IMG/VR virus record: IMGVR_UViG_3300030329_003706
Location: 1-63,202 of that record
Strand: one strand, 5' to 3'
Source of the DNA: a virus
Length of the DNA stretch: 63,202 nucleotides
The position numbers were made by a program, and so were the translations under genes. Positions 31,434-39,683 of this stretch are shown piece after piece (within the stretch, counting starts at the first letter, position 1; every line of letters starts with the position of its first letter). The notes beneath the pieces were generated by a model. That model did no database searches. It was not told where the DNA came from and saw only the letters and a list, made by a program, of their open reading frames with translations.

Positions 31434-31646
31434 TTAGCTCGTTGACTTTTCCTTTTTGTTCCTTTTTTGTTGTTTTTTGCCCTTATTATTGAATAAATCA
31501 GGAGAAATCACCGAGTTTTTCGCTTCTTTTTGCATTTCTTTCCATGCTTTTAACACTTCTGGCTTGAGAAATCGTACATGTTTGACCCTTTTATCAGGTT
31601 CTATTTTTTTCAACGCAAATTGTTCTTCCAGTGAGGTTTTTGTCAT
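31434..31646 (-). CDS. Hypothetical very basic protein, 70 aa
   Basis: Lys-rich C-terminus (GKKQQKRNKKEKSTS) and helical N-terminus (LEEQFALKKIEPDKRVKHVR). Possibly nucleic-acid binding by charge alone. Function unknown. Confidence 0.55.
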   Translation of the reverse strand: MTKTSLEEQFALKKIEPDKRVKHVRFLKPEVLKAWKEMQKEAKNSVISPDLFNNKGKKQQKRNKKEKSTS

Positions 31647-31658
31647 TTTATTTCCTTT

Positions 31659-31907
31659 TCAGTTCATTACAAATTTAGTATAGCAGTCTTTACAATAGCT
31701 TGATGTGGGTATGGCTACTTCTCCACATTCACATTTAAGAGCTCCGTTTAACAACACACGGTGACAAGCACCACAATAGACATCAGTTTTATGATCATCC
31801 TCATAAATTCTGCCTCTTGTTTGTTCTCCACAATAATCACAACTTATAAAGGTTTTCCAATGTCGTTTGTACCGTAGAGGGTTCTTTATTTTTGAGGGTA
31901 ATTGCAT
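31659..31907 (-). CDS. Double zinc-ribbon protein, 82 aa
   Basis: Four CxxC-type pairs: CDYCGE, CGACH, CECGE and CKDC. The start at 31907 has AGGAGATTATAA before ATG and lies 71 bases inside the 3' end of the HD gene, an unusually long but intact out-of-frame overlap. Function unknown. Confidence 0.65.
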   Translation of the reverse strand: MQLPSKIKNPLRYKRHWKTFISCDYCGEQTRGRIYEDDHKTDVYCGACHRVLLNGALKCECGEVAIPTSSYCKDCYTKFVMN

Positions 31908-32472
31908 TTATAATCTCCTGTACTTGCTGAAATTCATCCAGTTTTCTATAGTTTTCTTGCAAATAGTTAATTCCCTTTATGAAAACATCTTCCGCAAGAG
32001 AATTTCCTGTTTGCATTAGTCTATAACAATGGAGAATAAGTTCAAGCTTATCTGCTATATCGCATAAAGATTTTTCAAGCACCGTTACTTTATAGATTCT
32101 ACTACCCACCCCTATTTTATCTTCATGGTCGTTTTCCACTTGTTCCATTAATTTATTCAGCTGTGGGTATTTCCACTTAGTCGTTGCAGGCATATCCCCT
32201 GTTTCTGCTTCTGCCACATCATGATACATTAGGTGAATCATGCAGTTTTTACTTACGTCAGGAAAAAGTGTTTGTAAAATAACCATCGCCCTCCATGTAT
32301 GAGCGGCGACATTCTGCCCCTCTGATAACTCTGGTCGAGTATGGTAGCGAACAACATGTCCTGCTTTTAGACGTTCGTGTAGTCTTTGCAAAATAAGTGC
32401 TTTGCTGAATTTAAGTCGTATTGATTTTAAGTCAACATCTGGCTGTGTTGACTCTTGAGTCCTCTTGTCCAT
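31837..32472 (-). CDS. HD-domain 5'-deoxynucleotidase, YfbR-like
   Basis: The start at 32472 follows GGAGAAGCC. RYHTRPEL (about residue 43), AAHTWRA (His58), YHDVAEAETGDMPA (His84, Asp85) and CDIADKLE give the full HD metal site of YfbR-type dNMP phosphatases. It would feed deoxynucleosides or tune dNMP pools for replication, in keeping with the adjacent polymerase gene. Overlaps the polymerase 3' end by 46 bases. Confidence 0.82.
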   Translation of the reverse strand: MDKRTQESTQPDVDLKSIRLKFSKALILQRLHERLKAGHVVRYHTRPELSEGQNVAAHTWRAMVILQTLFPDVSKNCMIHLMYHDVAEAETGDMPATTKWKYPQLNKLMEQVENDHEDKIGVGSRIYKVTVLEKSLCDIADKLELILHCYRLMQTGNSLAEDVFIKGINYLQENYRKLDEFQQVQEIINAITLKNKEPSTVQTTLENLYKL

Positions 32473-34343
32473 GGCTTCTCCGTAAATGTTTGTTTTGCCT
32501 CCCCCCAATTTGGTCCAAATTCAGCGTCAACTACTGAGGGAACTTCTAGTTGGACGCAGTTTTCCATGATTTCTGTGATTTGTTTAGCCTGTTGTTCGTC
32601 CTCTACAGAAATATCTAGTTCATCGTGAACTTGAATCATGGGTAGTATACCTTCTTCCGCTAATGCGACCATCGCCGCTTTTGTTTGATCAGCCGCTGAC
32701 CCTTGTATCAGTTTATTCAAGGCTTTATATGTAAACGCTCTTTTGATGGCAGGACCATGCTCTCCGTAAGCTTCTTGGTAGCTCATGGGTTTCCAACTTC
32801 CATATTTGTTAGGCTCCCATTTATCGAATCTACAACGCCTCCCTAACAAAGTGCGTATAACCCCCCGATTACTCGCTCTATTTGAGGTGTATTCACTTAA
32901 TTCTCTTACAAAAGGCACTTTGTCGTGGTAGGTGGAGAATAAATCTTGAGCATCTTCGTATTCGAGTCCTAAACTAGCGGCGAGTTTCTTACTTCCCATA
33001 CCATAAAACAGTCCTAAGTTAATGTCTTTGGCTTGTTTGCGTGGAACTCCTACAATATCAGCCGCCATTTGGTGGAAATCTGTTCTTGCGTTTTGGTTGT
33101 ATTGCTCAGAGAACTCTGAAGCCCCTCTGAACCCCATCAACTTAGCATAATGAACAACTATGCGTGGTTCTTGGCTAGAGTAGTCGAACGCACCCCATAA
33201 GGCTCCTTCTTCTGGTAAGAATAGGCTACGTATCATTGGTCCAATTTCACCATGCCTAGCAGGGATTTGTTGTAGGTTTGGATTGCTGTAGCTAAACCTA
33301 CCTGTGACTGTACCCCCTTGATCGCTTCTCAAGGGGTGTAGCTCAGCGTGAATACGTCCATTCACCTGATGTTTTAAAACGGTGTCTACAAAAGTAGACC
33401 TTGCTTTTTGATATTCACGAGCCTGCACTATCATTTTAGGTATTTCATGGGGGTGATTAGCTAAAAATCCTTTAGTAAAAGAAGGAGCTTCGGTTTTTTC
33501 TGTTTTGGTGTAGCTAAGATTTAAAGAATCAAACACTTTTGCCACACTTTCGGCTGACCAGATTTCTACTGCAACCCCTGTCTTTTTAAGAATAGTCGTT
33601 AGAAGATTATTTTCCCTAACTAATAAATCTTCTTTTATCTTCTCTGCTTTGTCTAGGTCTACTCTAACTCCTCTTTGTCTCATAGGAATAATGGTTTTTA
33701 AAACTTTAAGCTCTAAATTAAAGATATCCTGAATGTCCTCCTTAATAATTAAGGATTTAAAGTGCTTCCATAACCTTAATGTAAGCGAGGCATCTTGTTC
33801 TGCGTATTTGCCTACATGAGCCGCAGGGAGTTTATACATTTCGCTTTTTGCATTTACTCCAAAAGCTTCGGCGGCTTCTCTTAATTCAACCTCACTTTTA
33901 CGCTCTTGTAGGTAATCTCTTCCCAAAGCATTTAGAGCATAACTAAACCTGTTCTCATCTAGTAAAGGAGCAACAACCATTGTGTCAACAATTCTGCCGT
34001 GAATGGTTACGTTTTCAGCGAGTAACCAACCGACATCGTAAGGAGCATTGTGGAAAATGTAATCTCGGTCTATTTTACAAACAGAAGCTAACCACTTTAA
34101 TGTCATATCGGGATCGAAATTAGGTCCGATTTCGTGGCGAATGGGAAAATACCATTGGTCTCCTTCTACAGCTACGGCTACTCCTATTATACAGCCATCT
34201 TTTCTAGCCCAACCACTTCCCATAGAGGAAAGATTAGGATCTTTGGTTTCAAGATCTATTGATACTTCTTTAGCATGACTTAAATCTGGGTAGCCATCTG
34301 GCATAACCCATTCAGTCGGGGGTTGAAATAGGGGGTACTGCAT
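32427..34343 (-). CDS. polA: DNA polymerase I family (Pol A), Leu762 type
   Basis: A 638-residue replicative polymerase. Exonuclease: SIDLETKDP (Asp30, Glu32), HNAPYDVGWL (Asp103) and YAEQDASLTLRL (Asp184). Polymerase: motif A FDYSSQEPR (Asp387), motif B RKQAKDINLGLFYG (435-448), motif C QVHDELDI (571-578). The residue equivalent to E. coli Phe762 is Leu443. No 5' nuclease domain. Start MQYPLFQPPTEW after AGGATAAAACGAA. Confidence 0.95.
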   Translation of the reverse strand: MQYPLFQPPTEWVMPDGYPDLSHAKEVSIDLETKDPNLSSMGSGWARKDGCIIGVAVAVEGDQWYFPIRHEIGPNFDPDMTLKWLASVCKIDRDYIFHNAPYDVGWLLAENVTIHGRIVDTMVVAPLLDENRFSYALNALGRDYLQERKSEVELREAAEAFGVNAKSEMYKLPAAHVGKYAEQDASLTLRLWKHFKSLIIKEDIQDIFNLELKVLKTIIPMRQRGVRVDLDKAEKIKEDLLVRENNLLTTILKKTGVAVEIWSAESVAKVFDSLNLSYTKTEKTEAPSFTKGFLANHPHEIPKMIVQAREYQKARSTFVDTVLKHQVNGRIHAELHPLRSDQGGTVTGRFSYSNPNLQQIPARHGEIGPMIRSLFLPEEGALWGAFDYSSQEPRIVVHYAKLMGFRGASEFSEQYNQNARTDFHQMAADIVGVPRKQAKDINLGLFYGMGSKKLAASLGLEYEDAQDLFSTYHDKVPFVRELSEYTSNRASNRGVIRTLLGRRCRFDKWEPNKYGSWKPMSYQEAYGEHGPAIKRAFTYKALNKLIQGSAADQTKAAMVALAEEGILPMIQVHDELDISVEDEQQAKQITEIMENCVQLEVPSVVDAEFGPNWGEAKQTFTEKPWTRGLKSQHSQMLT

Positions 34344-34491
34344 TTCGTTTTATCCTCATTGATTGTTTACATCTTTTACAGATGGGAAATTTGTTTTTTA
34401 ATGCTCGAAAGGTAATTATCTTACTTGTTCCACAGTCATCACACACGGCTCTAATTGTGTTATCTAGTTTTCCATTCGCACCTGTCTTCAC
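34312..34491 (-). CDS. Small zinc-finger protein, 59 aa
   Basis: The GTG at 34491 follows AGGAGGATATGTTTC, which makes it the better start; an ATG 21 bases upstream lies before that site. VCDDCGTSK and CKRCKQ form a four-cysteine finger with a basic tail. Overlaps the polymerase start by 32 bases. Possibly a DNA-binding accessory. Confidence 0.6.
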   Translation of the reverse strand: MKTGANGKLDNTIRAVCDDCGTSKIITFRALKNKFPICKRCKQSMRIKRNAVPPISTPD

Positions 34492-34861
34492 GAAACATAT
34501 CCTCCTCTTCATGAGATATTCTACTAGGGTGATCTAAACCATCTGTATCATAAGACTCATGGTTATTATCCTTTCTAAGAATTTCTGCTTCTACAAGCAT
34601 AAGATACCTGCGTAAATCTTTGATATCATCAATAACACCCTCTGGTCGAGTATCTAACTGAGCTGTTTTGAATATATCATAGTTATGCTCCGTGACTTGC
34701 TTTTCAAGCCTGTCCCATTTACGAGCAAGCATCATAAACGCCCCTACACCTCCACGCTGTTTCCAGCTGTCACCGTAGCTTTGTTCAGATTTATGCAACC
34801 CTTCTACATCTTGCTTTGCTACTTTTTCTACAAGTGCTATCATCGTGCTGTATTGTGTCAT
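34460..34861 (-). CDS. Conserved phage protein, 133 aa
   Basis: The start at 34861 follows AAGGAGGAAAAA and overlaps the end of the ThyA-like gene by 4 bases. SYGDSWKQRGGVGAFMMLAR near residue 35 and IKDLRRYLMLVEAEIL are conserved patterns in marine phage replication regions. Function unknown. Confidence 0.65.
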   Translation of the reverse strand: MTQYSTMIALVEKVAKQDVEGLHKSEQSYGDSWKQRGGVGAFMMLARKWDRLEKQVTEHNYDIFKTAQLDTRPEGVIDDIKDLRRYLMLVEAEILRKDNNHESYDTDGLDHPSRISHEEEDMFREDRCEWKTR

Positions 34862-35835
34862 TTTTTCCTCCTTTTTAACCATTCAACACACGCCTTACGC
34901 CATGCTCTGTCTTCTATTTTAAAAGCATACTTAAAAGCCGAACTCATATTCTTTTGTTTCCACATATGCCACGATTTTCTCATCATAGCCGCCGTCTTGC
35001 CCAAGAATTCATTTTTATAATTGAATAAATCTTCATCTATAAACCATTTTTGCAATTCTTCATCAAAACAACTTGGGTCTGAAACAATAGGGGGAGAACT
35101 GTAACTCAACCCATCATCCGCAATGGTGAGGTAAGGTTCTCTGTCTATTTGCATACCGTCTAACTTTTTTAAAGGCTCTACATAGGCATGAAGATTATTA
35201 CTGAATTGGTAATAGTCGCCCACCTTACAGCCTGTCATAGATGCCATATACTCTTGCAGTATAGACATATGCACAGCATTAGCTCCATAAGCTCCCCATA
35301 TCATATCATTACTACGATTAACTACTGTCATGTGAAGTTCACTTTTTCGTTTCCAAAAGAAGATTTGTGTATTACAGGGGTGATCTTTACCACCATTACT
35401 TCTATGGAGGTCTTGTATGGGATCCCACATATTTATAACCACTCTCCTATCGTTGGGATAAGTGGTTAATCTAAATATGGCAATTTCTAACTGATCTTTA
35501 CCAAACCATGTTCTCCACCTGTAACCGTAAGCTCCATGTGAAGTTATTCCATCATCACTGTATTCCACCATTCGCTTATTGTAGTTTTGTATAAACTCTA
35601 CATCGTTTCTACCTGCTAACATCCAAAGGGATTCCATTAAATGGAAATAGGGGTTAGCGTCCCTTTCTGGATAAAACAATACTCTTTCTCTACTGTGTGT
35701 ATAGGTCGTTACAACTGGACCAGGAAACTCCAATGCTAACCCATTACGAGTTTCCACTTCTATACCTGAAGATTCTAAAGCATCTTTGCCTATGGCTAAA
35801 GCTTCACTAACATTACGAACCCATATTTCTTGCAT
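34858..35835 (-). CDS. Thymidylate synthase-family protein (possible dUMP hydroxymethylase)
   Basis: A 325-residue ThyA-fold protein: catalytic Cys154 in DHPCNTQIFF, RSNDMIWGAYGANAVH (Arg174, Asp177, Asn186) and NNLHAY. Asn186 lines up with the ThyA Asn that selects dUMP over dCMP. By eye, the position of E. coli Trp80 is Tyr92 (VEYSDDG). Its neighbours are a hypermodification-type protein, a glycosyltransferase and a methyltransferase. It may therefore make 5-hydroxymethyl-dUMP rather than dTMP; that reading is inference. Confidence 0.85.
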   Translation of the reverse strand: MQEIWVRNVSEALAIGKDALESSGIEVETRNGLALEFPGPVVTTYTHSRERVLFYPERDANPYFHLMESLWMLAGRNDVEFIQNYNKRMVEYSDDGITSHGAYGYRWRTWFGKDQLEIAIFRLTTYPNDRRVVINMWDPIQDLHRSNGGKDHPCNTQIFFWKRKSELHMTVVNRSNDMIWGAYGANAVHMSILQEYMASMTGCKVGDYYQFSNNLHAYVEPLKKLDGMQIDREPYLTIADDGLSYSSPPIVSDPSCFDEELQKWFIDEDLFNYKNEFLGKTAAMMRKSWHMWKQKNMSSAFKYAFKIEDRAWRKACVEWLKRRKK

Positions 35836-36508
35836 CTGCTACATCCTTTCTTATCCAACAACTGTTAGGTTCAATGAGTTTAGGCAATGAACCTTTTTTA
35901 TTTGCAACTCTTTCAGTCCACTTTAATAAGTATCCCTTAGAACGTAAAAGCTCCCACTTTCGCTGTTTTATTTCTTCCTGCTCCTCTCTATACTCTTTAG
36001 TGGTATTGCCCTTAATAGCTACATAATCTTCTGTGATTATTTCTTCTGGAAACACTTGCCAACTGTAAGCAGATAATATGTTTTTATCATTGCCTTCTGT
36101 ATCTATCTTTAATATGTCCACATGGGTAATATTGTGTTCCTTGAATAAAGTGTCTAAAGTTTTAAGGGGAACAGTTTGATACTCATCTGTTAAATGCTGT
36201 GAAATATATTCGGTGTCCTTTAATAAAGAAGAACGCATACATTTTTCTTTTTGTGCAGGACTACGTCTGTTCATAAATCCATATTTCCCCATATATAATT
36301 TACCTACACCATCTTCATTGCTTATGGCACAATGTTCATACTTGAAATCACACCCCGATAAGCTTTTAAATATTTCCTCTTTTAAATGAATATTGGGTTC
36401 TACCATCAAACCAAACCATTTTTCTCTTTTACGATGCAATAACTTATTAGCTAGAGATAATGTTCTGGCATTAAAGCACCCAATGTCTACAATTACCTTT
36501 TTGTTCAT
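35813..36508 (-). CDS. FkbM-family methyltransferase
   Basis: Start at 36508 (MNKKVIVDIGCFNARTL) after GAGGAGGCGTTAT. VIVDIGCFN is the SAM-binding glycine motif; VPLKTLDTLFKEH, then VDILKIDTEGND are the FkbM signatures (about residues 115-140). The family O-methylates sugars and other hydroxyls. Lying beside a glycosyltransferase, it could methylate a sugar attached to DNA or to a virion or host surface. Overlaps the ThyA-like gene by 23 bases. Confidence 0.8.
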   Translation of the reverse strand: MNKKVIVDIGCFNARTLSLANKLLHRKREKWFGLMVEPNIHLKEEIFKSLSGCDFKYEHCAISNEDGVGKLYMGKYGFMNRRSPAQKEKCMRSSLLKDTEYISQHLTDEYQTVPLKTLDTLFKEHNITHVDILKIDTEGNDKNILSAYSWQVFPEEIITEDYVAIKGNTTKEYREEQEEIKQRKWELLRSKGYLLKWTERVANKKGSLPKLIEPNSCWIRKDVADARNMGS

Positions 36509-36555
36509 ATAACGCCTCCTCGACGTAGTTAGTGGTTTTGCTACCCTGTACACCT

Positions 36556-36593
36556 AAAAAGGCGTAGAGGGGGTCGAGTGGCTTAAATACGCC
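36556..36593 (-). terminator. Possible terminator/attenuator after the glycosyltransferase
   Basis: GGCGTA/TACGCC (36561-36566 with 36588-36593), with a 21-base loop, is followed on the minus strand by five T residues. The stem begins inside the stop-codon region of the glycosyltransferase. Weak to moderate. Confidence 0.45.
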
Positions 36594-37677
36594 CCTCAAA
36601 AAAGCTTAAATACTGTTTTCCTATAACTTTTGGGCTGTGTAGAGCTAATGCCTTGCTACCGTTCTCTCTATAAAAAGATAAAGGCGTTGAAGTAGAAGAG
36701 TACTGTGTTCCCATCACTCCTGCGTTAGATGCTACTCCCATACTCTTTCTGGGTATAGAATCGTTGGGGGAATCTATACTGTTTATAAGTTCAGCTAATT
36801 CTTCTGCTGTGCTTACGACTAAACAATTGATATCTGGCTTCATATCGTCTGGCTCATCCAGTAACCACTTAGAATGAATAATAGGAATACATCCTGCGTT
36901 CCATGCTTCAAGCCAAGTGTACTGTGTTCCCCCTCCATCGCCTACTATTTGGGTCATATCTACATTAAAGATATATTTTTTCATAAGGTTAAACGCATGA
37001 TCATTTTCTCTTGGGTAGTGAGCCTTAGACTGTACCCATTCAGGATACTTAGGCACTATCTTAAAGCGAGTGTATATTCTGTTTTCAAATCCCCTTATGT
37101 TTATTTTCTTGTTATCTGGTAATAAACGGTTAGCATCAAGCAAAACTTCTGTGTGCTTATCAAAATCTATTCTAGAAGTACTGATAGCAATTCCTCCACG
37201 AGTGCTTATATTGTTTGGGGTTTGAGAAGTAAAGGGGGAGTAGGGGTGTCTTATGAAAGTAGAACCCTTTAATGTCCTTGCCCCAATTTGTCTTATACTG
37301 ATACACCTATTGGGATCTAAGTTTTCAGGCAAGTTTTTCAACTCAGTAGGATCATGCACCACTATGAAAGCACCGTTGTCATATAGCTGTTGTGTTTGTT
37401 CCTTGAACTGTTTGGCTCCTGCGACAACAAGCTTAATCTCTGATCGCATAGAATTACTTGAAAAGTTACCATTGTATTTGTTAAAAACATCATCCAAAGA
37501 AATGTTTTGGTACTTTTTCCCATACCCAAAATCTCTTTGAAACTTTTCTGATTTTGGACGAACCTTGTAAAGATAAGGGGTAATCCCCACTTCTTTTAGT
37601 GCGTCCATAAGGTGACTGGTATAAGTTACCCAACCTCCATAGGGATTGGGACTTAAATAAAATAAATTTGCTCTCAT
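36583..37677 (-). CDS. Glycosyltransferase-like protein (GT-B fold)
   Basis: A 364-residue protein. It opens MRANLFYLSPNPYGGWVTYT, a Gly-rich loop like GT4 donors, and has GGGTQYTWLEAWNAGCIPII near residue 255. The latter matches the ExGAxxxG-type donor-binding motif of GT-B enzymes (WLEAWNAGCIPI). Nucleotide-sugar use is inferred. In this cluster it may glycosylate a modified thymine; a surface-glycan role is the alternative. Confidence 0.7.
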   Translation of the reverse strand: MRANLFYLSPNPYGGWVTYTSHLMDALKEVGITPYLYKVRPKSEKFQRDFGYGKKYQNISLDDVFNKYNGNFSSNSMRSEIKLVVAGAKQFKEQTQQLYDNGAFIVVHDPTELKNLPENLDPNRCISIRQIGARTLKGSTFIRHPYSPFTSQTPNNISTRGGIAISTSRIDFDKHTEVLLDANRLLPDNKKINIRGFENRIYTRFKIVPKYPEWVQSKAHYPRENDHAFNLMKKYIFNVDMTQIVGDGGGTQYTWLEAWNAGCIPIIHSKWLLDEPDDMKPDINCLVVSTAEELAELINSIDSPNDSIPRKSMGVASNAGVMGTQYSSTSTPLSFYRENGSKALALHSPKVIGKQYLSFFEGRI

Positions 37678-38579
37678 TCTATTTTTCCTTTTATTGAATC
37701 TGTAAATGTTTGTTTGTACAAGCTACGAGGCTTACCCTCACCTAGCCTAACTCTTTCGTACTTGTCCCACTCACATAGGCTATGTTCAATAGTACGCATA
37801 TCTATGTCTGATTCAGAACAAATTAATTGACCATACTCTCGCTTGTATTGAAGCAAGAACCACATTTCTTCATTAGCTTGTTTTTGGCTTATCGTTTTGT
37901 TGAGGGGGCGTTCCCCAATCCTGTTAAGACCGCGAATTGCTCCAGGTCCTGCGTTTGCCCAAGTAAAACGGTCTTTTGGGCATGGTAACACAGATGTGTA
38001 GTTGAGGTCGGAAACGACCTCGTATGACATAAAACCTCCCCCTCCCCACCCTTTATAGGAAGCCATCGCATTGTGGAGACTTTGCAAGGAATTTGTTTGG
38101 GACGCCACAATAGCAAGTTTTTCCTTGTCTCGCCAGATTGGGGATAAGAAGTGGTCAACTACTACCTCCGATTTCCTAAGTTTAAGACCCTGATTCGTAA
38201 TTATATACGCTCCAGTAAATGTCCGTAAACCCTTATCTAATCTTCTTTCTATGATTTCTTTGGTGCGAGTAGGATCCCACTCTGTTACCCACCCATGTTC
38301 CTCAGCAAACTCTATAGTACCCACCATTCTAAACAAACAGCAATTAAATATTATTTCGCCATGATCACGATTATGGTTTAAATCAGTCCAGTTCCTACGC
38401 ATCCAAACGGTTACTCTATCGTTTTCCCTAAATGGATTAGTGAACTTATATTTTTGTAATATAGGGTCAGTAGTCCAAGGAGGAGGTTTACCCTCTAGCC
38501 TACGTTGATATATACGATGCCGTTCTGTTATCCAATCATATAACAAACAGGCATTTAATCTAGCTTCTTTTTCAAACAT
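37674..38579 (-). CDS. HMUDK_hel/aGPT-Pplase-family DNA base hypermodification protein
   Basis: A 301-residue protein. ITERHRIYQRRLEGKPPPWT, then DPILQKYKFTNPFRENDRVT (about residues 17-57) is the signature of the family described as 5-hmdU DNA kinase helical domain or alpha-glutamyl/putrescinyl-thymine pyrophosphorylase clade 2. These act on 5-hydroxymethyluracil in phage DNA in hypermodified thymine pathways. No P-loop is present. First gene after the operator-like promoter at 38602-38640 and overlapping the glycosyltransferase start. Confidence 0.75.
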   Translation of the reverse strand: MFEKEARLNACLLYDWITERHRIYQRRLEGKPPPWTTDPILQKYKFTNPFRENDRVTVWMRRNWTDLNHNRDHGEIIFNCCLFRMVGTIEFAEEHGWVTEWDPTRTKEIIERRLDKGLRTFTGAYIITNQGLKLRKSEVVVDHFLSPIWRDKEKLAIVASQTNSLQSLHNAMASYKGWGGGGFMSYEVVSDLNYTSVLPCPKDRFTWANAGPGAIRGLNRIGERPLNKTISQKQANEEMWFLLQYKREYGQLICSESDIDMRTIEHSLCEWDKYERVRLGEGKPRSLYKQTFTDSIKGKIE

Positions 38580-38601
38580 ACTTCTCCCTTTCTATGAAGT
38601 G

Positions 38602-38640
38602 GTGTGGCTACATTGTAATATAGTAGCCACACTAGGACAA
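38602..38640 (-). promoter_or_regulatory. Promoter overlapped by a 10-bp inverted repeat (operator)
   Basis: GTGTGGCTAC and GTAGCCACAC (38602-38611, 38623-38632) flank an 11-bp centre. On the minus strand TTGTCC (38640-38635), a 17-bp spacer and TACAAT (38617-38612) form a promoter whose -10 and spacer lie in the palindrome. No T-run follows, so an operator is more likely than a terminator. It controls the hypermodification genes. Confidence 0.6.
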
Positions 38641-38651
38641 TAATTACTTTA

Positions 38652-39683
38652 TCAAGCTACTGAGGCATATTCAAGAACCTTGCTTAGTGCTTTTCGCTTG
38701 GTGTTCGCACCTGCCCCGAACCATGCTGAATGCAAAGCATTCCCTTCAGCGTGTGAGCGTTTTTGGTGATCCATAACATAGGTAACACCATTTAGTACTC
38801 CCCACCAAGTCCCTAAGGCAGATTCCATATTAGCTCCAGGGGAAATTTCTATTGCTTCATAAACGAGCTCTGCTGTGTGCTTAAACTGATCTCGCATTGG
38901 AACATTTACCTCTGCTGAACTTTCTGCTTTGCCTCGTTCAATAAGTAAGTTTGGTTGGAACAACTCAGCAATAAAGTTATCTACATCAAAAGGTTTTGCC
39001 TTTTTACTAGCTAAAAACTCTGATTGTTCTTGGAACACTTTCATTTGCTGACCACTAATACCTAATGCCTCCTCAGCGGCTTTCTGTATTTCTTCGTCAA
39101 ACATTTGTAAATGCAATACTCGGAAACGGTTGCCTTCTATGTTAAGAGCTTGTGTTAGAGTATTATTACAAACAACTCTTATAGGTGTGAACATAATAGT
39201 CATTGCTTTACCTACCTGATGGCTATTGTTCAGTAATAAATAACCTTGTACGTCATCGTTTCCTGGAAGCCTGAATTTATCAGTAAGTTTAGCTAACCCC
39301 CACACATCTTTACCCTCTTTTAAGCTTCCTGCTGTTTCCATTGTCATTTGTCCTGCTTCGGTAAACTTTTTGAAAAACTTCATTACCTCTGCGTTTTGGA
39401 ACGGAACATAGCTATCACCACAAGAAGAAAGCACTTTGTTGTCTGAGTCTCGAACTAAAAAGTAACTTTCAGGAGCACGAATAAATCCTGCTTCTCCTGT
39501 TGGGTCGATGATATTCCAACAATCTGGCTTATCTACCGTGTAAGCAGGACGTTTGGAAACTGTCCAATCGATTTGTGCTTCGACCAACATTTGTTCAGGG
39601 GTCATTTGATTGCTAACTTTTTTACCTAGCCCATGCCAAGGAACTTGTCCTGCATAAGCCATTGTTTCAATTTCGTGTGCCAT
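38652..39683 (-). CDS. DUF932 phage/plasmid-like protein
   Basis: A 343-residue protein with MAHEIETMAYAGQVPWHGLG at the N-terminus and the conserved GDSYVPFQNAEVMKFF and NNTLTQAL segments of DUF932 (TIGR03299). These abundant proteins occur in plasmid and phage replication regions and may take part in recombination or replication, but no activity is established. Confidence 0.88.
   Translation of the reverse strand: MAHEIETMAYAGQVPWHGLGKKVSNQMTPEQMLVEAQIDWTVSKRPAYTVDKPDCWNIIDPTGEAGFIRAPESYFLVRDSDNKVLSSCGDSYVPFQNAEVMKFFKKFTEAGQMTMETAGSLKEGKDVWGLAKLTDKFRLPGNDDVQGYLLLNNSHQVGKAMTIMFTPIRVVCNNTLTQALNIEGNRFRVLHLQMFDEEIQKAAEEALGISGQQMKVFQEQSEFLASKKAKPFDVDNFIAELFQPNLLIERGKAESSAEVNVPMRDQFKHTAELVYEAIEISPGANMESALGTWWGVLNGVTYVMDHQKRSHAEGNALHSAWFGAGANTKRKALSKVLEYASVA

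Noticed and set aside
38602-38632. Rho-independent terminator for DUF932
   Set aside because: Strong inverted repeat, but no T-run on the minus strand, and it overlaps a well-spaced promoter.
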